From Chromatiales bacterium (GTDB lineage: Bacteria; Pseudomonadota; Gammaproteobacteria; Chromatiales; Chromatiaceae), in NCBI GenBank assembly GCA_024762485.1, contig JANTHH010000002.1, positions 1-40,117 of the forward strand: DNA of 40,117 bases, read 5' to 3'. This document shows positions 22,039 to 30,800 of the stretch, in pieces (position 1 is the stretch's first letter; each line of letters starts with the position of its first letter). Under the pieces are notes generated by a model. It saw nothing but the letters and a program-made list of their open reading frames with translations, did not search any database and had not been told where the DNA came from. Position numbers and translations under genes: made by a program.

Positions 22039-23102
22039 GGCGTGCTTGCGCTGGCCGGGGTGATGACGATGTCAGCGCCGTCGGCGTCCAGGAGATGCAG
22101 CCGTTGCTGCATTGCCGGCGTCATGTGCAGGACACCGGCGCTGTCCACCAGCAGGACCTGGGTGATGCCCATGCGCGCGGCGATGCGCGGCCACTGTGCC
22201 GGTCCGGCGACGAACAGGGCCGTGGCGGCGGCATCGGCCGTGGCGGCATCGGTGGAGACTACGGTGACCGAGCGCGTGCCCTGTGCCGGGTAGCCGGTGC
22301 GCGGGTCGATGATGTGGTGATAATGCCGCCCCTCCCAGGTGAAGCCCCGTTCGTAGTCGCCCGATGTGAACACGCTCTCGTCGCCCGTGGTCTCCAGGTA
22401 ACCGAGCACGCCCTCGCCGTCCGCGCCACGGATGGCGATGCGCCAGGGGCGATCGCCATTGCGGCCGATGGCGCGCAAGTCGCCGCCGGCATTGATGATG
22501 GCATTGTCGATGCCCAGTTCACGCAGGTGGGCGATGCCGAGATCGATGCCGTAGCCCTTGCCGATGGCGCCGAAATCGAGCTGGACCGCCGGGTTGCTGG
22601 ATTTCAGGCGGTAGTCGTCGATGGTGATGTCGCTCATGCGGGGTCTTTTGGCCACTTCCTGGCGAATCAGTTCCGCATCGGGCGGCGGACGCGATCGGGT
22701 CGGCTCGTCACTCTGGAAGCCCCACAGGCGGATGAGTCGGCCGATGGCCGGGTTGAACAGGTTGTCACTCTGTTCCGCCAGGCGTTTCGAGAGCGCGACC
22801 AGGGGCAGCACCGAGGGAGGCGCCGAAAAGGTCCTGCCCTCGGCCAGCAGGCTGTTGGTGCGCGTCAGCGGGCCTGGGGTCCAGGCATGCCACACCGCAT
22901 GCATCACGCTGAAGTCATCCTCCAGGGCCTTGCCGGCGGCGCTGGCGCGGTCCTCGGGCACCCCGGCGATAGTCAGGTCCATGAGGGTCCCGAAGGCAAG
23001 GAAGCGATGATGGTAGGTCCCGGGTTCGGGGGAGCAGGCGAGCAGCATCGACAGCAGCCCGATCGCCAGCAGCGGGATACGCCAGGGTGAGGTTCTCGTC
23101 AT
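22035..23102 (-). CDS. apbE: FAD:protein FMN transferase, lipoprotein
   Basis: Lipobox LLAC; DFGAIGKGYGID, NAGGDLRAIG, HIIDPRTGYP. Confidence 0.92.
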   Translation of the reverse strand: MTRTSPWRIPLLAIGLLSMLLACSPEPGTYHHRFLAFGTLMDLTIAGVPEDRASAAGKALEDDFSVMHAVWHAWTPGPLTRTNSLLAEGRTFSAPPSVLPLVALSKRLAEQSDNLFNPAIGRLIRLWGFQSDEPTRSRPPPDAELIRQEVAKRPRMSDITIDDYRLKSSNPAVQLDFGAIGKGYGIDLGIAHLRELGIDNAIINAGGDLRAIGRNGDRPWRIAIRGADGEGVLGYLETTGDESVFTSGDYERGFTWEGRHYHHIIDPRTGYPAQGTRSVTVVSTDAATADAAATALFVAGPAQWPRIAARMGITQVLLVDSAGVLHMTPAMQQRLHLLDADGADIVITPASASTP

Positions 23103-24049
23103 CGCTTGAGCCGTTTCTCGATACGGTCCATCAGCATGCCACTGATGTTCAGGTCAAATTGGGCGTCCAGTTCGCGGATGCAGGTGGGGCTGGTGACGTT
23201 GACCTCGGTGAGATAGTCGCCGATCACGTCCAGGCCGGCAAACAGGATACCCGCTTCGCGCAGGCGCGGCCCCACTTGTGCCGCGATCCAGTGATCGCGT
23301 TCACTCAACGGCTGTCCCCGGGCACTGCCGCCGGCCGCCAGGTTGCCACGGTTCTCGCCCTCGCGCGGGATCCGTGCCAGGGCATAGGGTACGGCCTCGC
23401 CGTCAATCATGAGGATGCGCTTGTCGCCTTCGCTGATCTCCGGGATGAAGCGTTGCGCCATGGCGTAGCGCCGGCCGTTGCCGGTCAGCGTCTCGATGAT
23501 CACATTGCTGTTCGGGTCGCCGGCCCGGATACGGAATATGGAGGCACCGCCCATGCCTTCAAGTGGCTTGAGGATGACATCCCCATGGTGCGCCAAAAAA
23601 TCATCGAAGTCCTGGTGCCGGCGGGATACCAGAGTGGGTGGTGTGCATTGCGGGAACCAGGCGGTATAGAGCTTCTCGTTGGCGTCGCGCAGGGCGGCCG
23701 GCCGGTTCACCACCAGGGTGCCGCGGGCCTCGGCCTGCTCCAGCAGATAGGTGGAGAAGATGTACTCCATGTCGAAAGGTGGGTCCTTGCGCATCAGCAC
23801 CACGTCGAGTTCATGCAGTGGTGCCGTCCGGTGTTCGATGACCTCGAACCAATTCTCTGCGTTATCAAAGACCTGGATGCGCTGCATCCGGGCATGGGTC
23901 ATGTTTTCCTCAAGAAAAAGATCTTCCTGCCGCATATACCACAGAGGCCAGCCGCGACGCTGTCCCTCCAGCAGCATGGCGAAGCTGCTGTCCTTGAGGA
24001 TTTTGATTTGTGTGATGGGGTCCATCACGATGCCGAGAGCATGGGTCAT
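23099..24049 (-). CDS. gshB: Glutathione synthetase
   Basis: LGIVMDPITQIKILKDSSFAMLLEGQRRG, RKDPPFDMEYI, PLEGMGG. Confidence 0.95.
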   Translation of the reverse strand: MTHALGIVMDPITQIKILKDSSFAMLLEGQRRGWPLWYMRQEDLFLEENMTHARMQRIQVFDNAENWFEVIEHRTAPLHELDVVLMRKDPPFDMEYIFSTYLLEQAEARGTLVVNRPAALRDANEKLYTAWFPQCTPPTLVSRRHQDFDDFLAHHGDVILKPLEGMGGASIFRIRAGDPNSNVIIETLTGNGRRYAMAQRFIPEISEGDKRILMIDGEAVPYALARIPREGENRGNLAAGGSARGQPLSERDHWIAAQVGPRLREAGILFAGLDVIGDYLTEVNVTSPTCIRELDAQFDLNISGMLMDRIEKRLKR

Positions 24050-24094
24050 GAGGTGCGCCGCCTGATGGCTTGTGAATGGGTGGCAAGTTATGGG

Positions 24095-24152
24095 AACTAT
24101 TGTTGCAGAGGATGGCGGTGCTTGCTATTTTCCTCATTTAATAACAATAGTT
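24095..24152. repeat. 10-bp perfect inverted repeat in the gshB-pilG divergent region
   Basis: AACTATTGTT (24095-24104) and AACAATAGTT (24143-24152), 38 bp apart. Confidence 0.7.
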
Positions 24153-24314
24153 AGCCCGGAATTTGCGGAAACAACGTGAATATCCAGAGGGCAGTGTTGC
24201 ACTTGCCAAATAAATGGACCGCGGTGTTTATGTGATGGATGGAGGGTCTGCCGTCCCCGGAGAGGGATGCATGGGCCTTGTTTTTGGTAGTACCCAGACA
24301 TTATGGAGGTGGCC

Positions 24315-24722
24315 GTGCAGAATGCGGATGCAGACTTGAGTGGTTTGAAGGTGATGGTGGTGGATGACAGCAAGACCATCCGCCGCACGGCTGAGACCCT
24401 GTTGAAAAAAGCCGGTTGCGAGGTTCTTACGGCAGAGGACGGATTCGAGGCGCTGTCGGTGATAGCCGATAACCATCCCGATCTGATCTTCGTCGACATC
24501 ATGATGCCCCGCCTGGACGGCTACCAGACCTGTGCGCTGGTCAAGCGCAACGAGATGTTCCGTTCCACCCCGGTGATCATGCTGTCCAGCAAGGATGGGC
24601 TGTTCGACCGTGCCCGCGGGCGTGTGGTGGGTTCGGAGGAATACCTCACCAAACCCTTTACCAAGGAAGAGCTGCTTGACGTGATCCGCAAGCATGCCTT
24701 CACCAATTCCGATGCTGCCTGA
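24315..24722 (+). CDS. pilG: Response regulator PilG
   Basis: VMVVDDSKTIRRTAETLLKKAGCEVLTAEDG. GTG at 24315 follows GGAGGTGG (24305-24312), which overlaps ORF start ATG 24303. Confidence 0.92.
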   Translation: MQNADADLSGLKVMVVDDSKTIRRTAETLLKKAGCEVLTAEDGFEALSVIADNHPDLIFVDIMMPRLDGYQTCALVKRNEMFRSTPVIMLSSKDGLFDRARGRVVGSEEYLTKPFTKEELLDVIRKHAFTNSDAA

Positions 24723-24767
24723 CAACGCCCTGTGACCAGGACAGCAAACTAACGAGTAATTTTCAAG

Positions 24768-25130
24768 ATGGCAAAGATCCTGATAGTTGATGATTCCCCG
24801 ACAGAGCTGCACGTGCTGACACAGATGCTCAAGGGGGCGGGCCACGAGGTGGTGGCGGCTGAAGATGGTGAGGAGGGCATCCTCAAGGCCAAAGAGGAGA
24901 TGCCTGCGCTGATCCTGATGGATGTGGTGATGCCGGGCCTGAACGGCTTTCAGGCCACGCGCAAGCTCAGTCGTGACGATGCGACCGGTCATATCCCGGT
25001 GATCATGGTGACCACCAAGGACCAGGATACCGATCGTGAGTGGGGCATGCGCCAGGGCGCCAAGGATTACCTGGTCAAGCCGGTCGACGGCAAGACCCTG
25101 CTGAGCAAAGTCTCCGAGCTGTTGGGCTGA
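24768..25130 (+). CDS. pilH: Response regulator PilH
   Basis: ILIVDDSPTELHVLTQMLKGAGHEVVAAEDG...LMDVVMPGLNGFQATRKL. Confidence 0.94.
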   Translation: MAKILIVDDSPTELHVLTQMLKGAGHEVVAAEDGEEGILKAKEEMPALILMDVVMPGLNGFQATRKLSRDDATGHIPVIMVTTKDQDTDREWGMRQGAKDYLVKPVDGKTLLSKVSELLG

Positions 25131-25140
25131 GGACGCGCCA

Positions 25141-25692
25141 TTGACCGAGCAGATTACGACCTCGCAACAGGTTTTCGAGCTCCTTGCGGATCTCGAGCAG
25201 CGCAGTCATACACATGCCCGTGTGCTGCCGATGGAAGTTCAGCAGGCAGATGTCTGGTCCGGGCTCACCTTCATGCTTGATGGCGTGCGCATGGTCTCGG
25301 CGATGAACGAGACCAACGAGATGCTCGCCCACCCCGAGCACATCACCGCGGTGCCCAAGGCGAAACCGTGGATGCTGGGGCTGGCGAATCTGCGCGGAAA
25401 CCTGATGCCGATCATCGATCTGCAGGCGTTTGTCGGCGGCAAGCCTATTGTGCCCGGCAAGAGCACACGGGTGCTGATCATCAACCAACGTGGCCTCACC
25501 TGTGGCCTGCTGGTTTCCAATGTGCTCGGCATGCGTCATTTCAACGAGGCGAATCGAATCAGTCACGCGCGAATGGATGGCACCATCGGCAATTACATCT
25601 TCGAGGCCTTCGGTCTCAACAAGGAGGTGTGGCCGGTATTCAGCATGTCGGCCCTGGCCGCGGACCCGGAGTTCCGATCCGCTGCGGCCTGA
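25141..25692 (+). CDS. pilI: CheW-like adaptor PilI
   Basis: TTG start; CheW-like fold ([23 protein letters not shown]); between pilH and pilJ. Confidence 0.93.
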   Translation: MTEQITTSQQVFELLADLEQRSHTHARVLPMEVQQADVWSGLTFMLDGVRMVSAMNETNEMLAHPEHITAVPKAKPWMLGLANLRGNLMPIIDLQAFVGGKPIVPGKSTRVLIINQRGLTCGLLVSNVLGMRHFNEANRISHARMDGTIGNYIFEAFGLNKEVWPVFSMSALAADPEFRSAAA

Positions 25693-25756
25693 GGCTGCCT
25701 TTATAACGAAGAAACTGGAAGTCTACTGGCCGTCGAGACGACGCCATACCAGGGGG

Positions 25757-27811
25757 ATGTCAATGAAGTCTGTGATCAAGAAAAGTGGCCGCGAAGGCAG
25801 CAAGGCCATACCGTTGCTGGCCGGGCTGCTGGTCATCACCATCGTGCTTGCGGCGCTGTCTTTCGCGCACGTCTCGAAACAGCAGTCCTATAACGAGCAA
25901 TATCTGCTCAATGCCGCAGAGCAACAGGTACTGGCACAGAAGATCGCCAAGTATTCCATCGAGGCCGCGTTGGGTGACGAGGCCTCGTTCCCCCCGCTGA
26001 AGACCGCGCGCGACCGTTACGAGCAACTGCTGAAGGAATTGCGCGACGGTAACAAGTCGAAGGGATTGCCGCCGTCACCCGAGCCGGTCGCCCAGGAACT
26101 TGCCGCTGTCGAGACTGCATGGAACGAATTGCGTGACCGGGCAGATGAGATCCTCGTCAACCGCGAGGCCATCGTGACCATCGGTGAATTCATCAGTGTC
26201 ATCACCGAATTCATCCCCCAGTTGTCGGAGGTGTCGGATCAGGTGGTGCAGATCCTGATCCGCAAAAAGGCCGATCCGCACCAGATCTATCTGGCCAGTC
26301 GCCAGCTGATGCTCGCGCAGCGTATCGAGAACAACGTCAAGCGGATCCTGGAAGGTGGTTCCTCCACCGCAGTGGCCATCGACCAGTTCAGCCAGGATGC
26401 AGATCAGTTCGGGCGGGTGGTCAACGGCATGCTCAAGGGCGACAGCAGCATGGGCCTCAAGCGGGTCGATGACCCGGATGCGGAGCAGAAGCTGCGCGAG
26501 GCACTGACGCTGTTCAATTCGGTCAGTGACCATGCTGACGAGATCATCGAGACCACCCCGTCGGTGCTGCCCGCGCTGGAGTCGGCCAGCGACATGGGTG
26601 AGGTCTCCGAGGAGCTGGATGCCAGGACGCGTGAGCTGATCACGGCCTATGAGAGCGTCCCCGGTCTGCTGCATGTGGGTCCGATCCGTATTGACCTCAC
26701 CGTGGTGACAATACTGGGCGCCGCAGCCCTGTTCTTCCTGGTGTTGCTGGGTTTTGCCCTGGTGAACGACGCACGCCGCCGGGAGCGGGAAAGCGCAGAG
26801 CAGTATCAGCGTAATCAGGCGGCCATCCGCCGCCTGCTGGATGAGCTCGGCGATCTCGCCGACGGTGATCTCACCGTCGAAGCGACAGTCACCGAGGACA
26901 TCACCGGCGCCATCGCTGACTCCATCAACTACGCCATCGAGGCCATGCGCGGACTGGTCGCCACCATCAACGATACCGCCGGCAAGGTCTCGACCTCCGC
27001 CCAGGAGACACGTTCGACCGCCATGCAGCTGGCCGAGGCATCGGAGAAGCAGCACGACGAGATTGCCGGCACCACCGAAACGGTGCGCGAAATGAACAAG
27101 GCCATCGAGCAGATGGCAGAGGACGCCGGCAGCTCGGCAGAGATCGCACAGCGTTCCCTCGACGTCGCAGCCGAGGGCGGGGAGACGGTACGCCGCTCCA
27201 TCAGCGGCATGGACAATATCCGTGAGCAGATCCAGGAGACATCCAAGCGGATCAAGCGCCTGGGCGAGAGTTCACAGGAGATCGGCAACATCGTGGAGTT
27301 GATCGAGGATATCGCCGACCAGACCAACATCCTGGCCCTCAACGCCGCCATGCAGGCGGCGATGGCCGGCGAGGCAGGTCGTGGCTTCGCGGTGGTTGCC
27401 GACGAGGTGCAGCGACTGGCCGAACGCTCCTCCAACGCCACCAAGCAGATCGAGGCACTGGTGAAGACCATCCAGGCGGATACCAGCGAGGCGGTCAGCT
27501 CGATGGAATCCAGTACTTCCGAGGTGGTCAGCGGTGCCAAGCTCGCCGAGGATGCCGGACAGGCGCTGCAGGAGATCGAGGAGGTCTCCCGCAATATCGC
27601 CGAGGTGACCCGCCGGATCGCCGAGTCCGCGCGCCACCAGTCGGAGGAGACGAGCCAGATCAACGACAGCATGAACCACATCCAGGAGGTCACTACCCAG
27701 ACCACCGAGGGCAGCAACCAGACGGCCGCGGCCATCGGTACCCTCGCCGACATGGCGGACGACCTGAAGAAGTCAGTCTCCGGCTTCCGTCTTCCCGAAG
27801 AAGACAAGTAA
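25757..27811 (+). CDS. pilJ: Methyl-accepting chemotaxis protein PilJ
   Basis: Two TM helices, HAMP-like region, MCP signalling tip [42 protein letters not shown]. Start 25757 or 25763. Confidence 0.94.
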   Translation: MSMKSVIKKSGREGSKAIPLLAGLLVITIVLAALSFAHVSKQQSYNEQYLLNAAEQQVLAQKIAKYSIEAALGDEASFPPLKTARDRYEQLLKELRDGNKSKGLPPSPEPVAQELAAVETAWNELRDRADEILVNREAIVTIGEFISVITEFIPQLSEVSDQVVQILIRKKADPHQIYLASRQLMLAQRIENNVKRILEGGSSTAVAIDQFSQDADQFGRVVNGMLKGDSSMGLKRVDDPDAEQKLREALTLFNSVSDHADEIIETTPSVLPALESASDMGEVSEELDARTRELITAYESVPGLLHVGPIRIDLTVVTILGAAALFFLVLLGFALVNDARRRERESAEQYQRNQAAIRRLLDELGDLADGDLTVEATVTEDITGAIADSINYAIEAMRGLVATINDTAGKVSTSAQETRSTAMQLAEASEKQHDEIAGTTETVREMNKAIEQMAEDAGSSAEIAQRSLDVAAEGGETVRRSISGMDNIREQIQETSKRIKRLGESSQEIGNIVELIEDIADQTNILALNAAMQAAMAGEAGRGFAVVADEVQRLAERSSNATKQIEALVKTIQADTSEAVSSMESSTSEVVSGAKLAEDAGQALQEIEEVSRNIAEVTRRIAESARHQSEETSQINDSMNHIQEVTTQTTEGSNQTAAAIGTLADMADDLKKSVSGFRLPEEDK

Positions 27812-27853
27812 GCGGTTTCGGGCCGATTCACGGAGAGCTGGGAGTCATACGTC

Positions 27854-30800
27854 ATGCAGCCTGAACAGGCACAGGATTTCAGTACCCTGCGATGGGTTCG
27901 CACGCCGCTGGATGAGACCATCCGCCAGGCGAGACGGGCCCTCGAGGCCCACGTCGAAGGTGACGGCGCAGATGCGGGCATGGTCGCCTGTGCCAAGGCG
28001 TTGCACCAGCTCAATGGTGTGCTTCAGGTGGTGCAGGTCTATGGCGGCGCCATGCTGGTCGACGAGATGGAGCAGGTTGCCAAGGCCATTGCGGATGGCA
28101 GGGTGGGGCGTGAGAAGGATGCCCTCGAGGCCCTGGTTCTCGGTCTGGTGCAGCTGCCCGCCTACCTTGAGCGCGTGGAGATGGGTGAGCCGGACATCCC
28201 GCTCATCCTGTTGCCGTTGCTCAACGACCTGCGTGCCGCGCGTGACAGGCCGCTGGTCTCGGAGATCTCGCTGTTCGCGCCGAATCTCGAACAGCTGATC
28301 AATGCCGAGACGGTGGTGCCCGGCAGCGGCAATCCGGAGCTGCCGTCGATCATACGCAAGAACCGGGCGGATTTTCATCGTGGCCTGCTGAGCTGGTTCC
28401 GTGACCAGGACAGTGCCGTGGGGCTGCGCCGTATCCGCGCCTTTCTCGAGGCAGTCAGCAGCCAGAGCGGCACCTCGCGGCTGCGTCGCATCCTCGATGC
28501 GGCTGATGCGCTGGTGGTGGCCATCCAGGAAGGCACGCTGGACAACAGCATGGCGATCAAGCTGATCTTTGGCCAGCTCGACCGCTTCCTCAAACGGGTC
28601 ATTGATGACGGTGAAGAGGCGGCGGTCAGCGATTTCCCCATCGAACTCCTGAAGAACCTGCTTTATTACGTCGCCCTCTCGCCCTCTGACAACCCCGTGA
28701 TCGAGGCGGTGCGTCATTCGGCTGATCTGGCCAACACCTTCCCGGTTCACGAACTGTCCGAACTGGCGGATGACCGACTTGGCGGTGCCGGGCGTGAGTT
28801 GTTCGAGGCCGTCAGCAACGCGCTTCGTCAGGACCTGCTGCAGGTCAAGGACGAGCTCGACCTCTTCATGCGCGCGGACGATGCTGACACCAGTCGCCTG
28901 GCCGGGATGATCGAGCCGTTGCGTCGCTCTGCCGACACCCTGGGCATGATCGGTCGTGGCGAGCTGCGGGCGCATCTGAAGGATGCGGGCGACCGCCTTT
29001 CCGATTGGGCCGATCAGGGCGAGCGACCGGCAGAAGACGATCTGCTCGCGGTGGCCAGTGCCATCCTGCGCGTGGAATCGGCGCTGGCGGGTCTCGAGCC
29101 GACGGTGAAGAGCAGCCAACCGGTGGCCGAGCAGTCTGCGGAGCAGGCACTGACCAGCGGCGAGCTGCAGGTTCATGTCGCTGCAGCCATCCAGGAGGCG
29201 TTTGTCGATCTCTCACGGGTCCGGGAATCGGTCAGTGCCTATCTCGATGCCCCGGATGACGTGAAGCGGCTGTCCGGACTGCCGCGCAGGCTGCACAGCG
29301 TTTCGGGCGCACTGCGTATCCTCGAGCAGCCGGAGGTGGCGGGCCAGCTCGATCATCTCGGTGCCTATCTGGAGGGGGTGGCCCGGGGGGATTCGACCGC
29401 TCCCGACGCCGCGCAGCGGGATGCTCTCGCCGAGATCATCACCGGCATCGAATATTACCTGGAGGCGGTGCAGGAAGGCCGCCCGGGCGAGCAGGAGATC
29501 CTCGACTTCACCCAGCAGGCGGTACGGCGTCTGAATGTCGGTGATCTGCTGACGAAGATGGAGGAGGCGCCGGCAGCACAGCCACAGGCCCAGCCAGTCG
29601 AGCCGGTGGCCGCCGCAGCCCAGCCGGTCTCGGAGGATGTGGATCAGGAGATCCTCGATATCTTTCTCGAGGAGACGGAGGAGGAGCTCGAACGGATCCA
29701 GGAATTCTATCCCCGCTGGCGAGCCGATCAGCAGGACCAGGAGGCGTTGCAGACCGTGCGGCGCTCCTTTCACACGCTCAAGGGCAGCGGCCGGCTGGTC
29801 GGCGCCCTGACGATCGGCGAGTTCGCCTGGTCGATCGAAAATCTCTTCAACCGGATCATCGACAACACCATAGCGATCACCGATCAGGTGCTCGCCCTGC
29901 TCGACGAGGCCGTGGCCATGTTGCCCGAGATGGTGGCCGCACAAGCCACCGGAACCGTGCCGCAGGTCGATCATGCCGCGATTGAGGCGCGGGCCTTCGA
30001 GCTCGCCAGTGGCATGCCCCAGGAGGGCGGCTCAGTGGCACCGGCTGGAGAGGCCGGTGTCGTCGCCTCGCCGGAGCCGGCTGCAGCGGAAGAGTCGTCC
30101 ACGGAGGAGGTCTCCGATGCCGAACGCGCTGCACTGGAGACCGACGAGGCCGAGGTCGCCGCCGAGCTGGCCGATCTCGACGAACTGGTCTCCACGCCGC
30201 TGGAAGAGATCGAGCTTCCGGACCTGGAGATGCCAGAGCTGGATGTGTCCTCGCACGAGCAGCTGGTGTCTGAAGAGGAGGACCTCGAAGAGATCACCCT
30301 CGATGCAGACTCCGTCCCGGCGCTTGCCGAGGAGTCGATTGAAATCACCCCCCCGGCCGAAGAGACGGTTGACCGGGAGCCTCAGACCGGCCCCGTTGCG
30401 GGGGAGGAGAGACACGAGGTAGACGCGTCAGAACTGCAGGAGGAGGAGGCCCAGGAGCCTGAGTCCATCCTCCTGATGCCCGAGAGCGAGCCCGAAACAG
30501 AACCCGAGATCGAGCCGGAGCCTGCGGCCATCACACTGGATCCAGCCCTGGCGGAGATCTTCGGCAATGAGGCCAAGGTCCACCTGCAGACGCTGGCGGA
30601 CTTTCTCGCCGAATGCGATACCGCACCCTGCGAGCCCACTGACGCACTGGCGCGTGCCCTGCATACCCTGCGTGGCAGTGCACATATGGCCCAGGTCGAC
30701 CCTGTCGCCGAGGTGGCGGGTGCCGCGGAGGATCTGGTCAACCTGTTGCGCCAGCATGGCCGGCGCGCAGAGTCGCCGGTCATCCGGATGTTGCAGGAGG

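Noticed and set aside
24195-24216. Possible sigma54 promoter before pilG
   Set aside because: TGGCAAGTGCAACACTGCC on the minus strand does not give the GG/GC spacing of TGGCAC-N5-TTGCA.
24180-24302. Possible c-di-GMP (GEMM) riboswitch upstream of pilG
   Set aside because: G-rich leader considered, but the remembered GEMM core and receptor motifs are not present.
27845-29176. 443-aa minus-strand ORF antisense to chpA
   Set aside because: Opposite-strand artefact under a clearly recognised gene; no domain.
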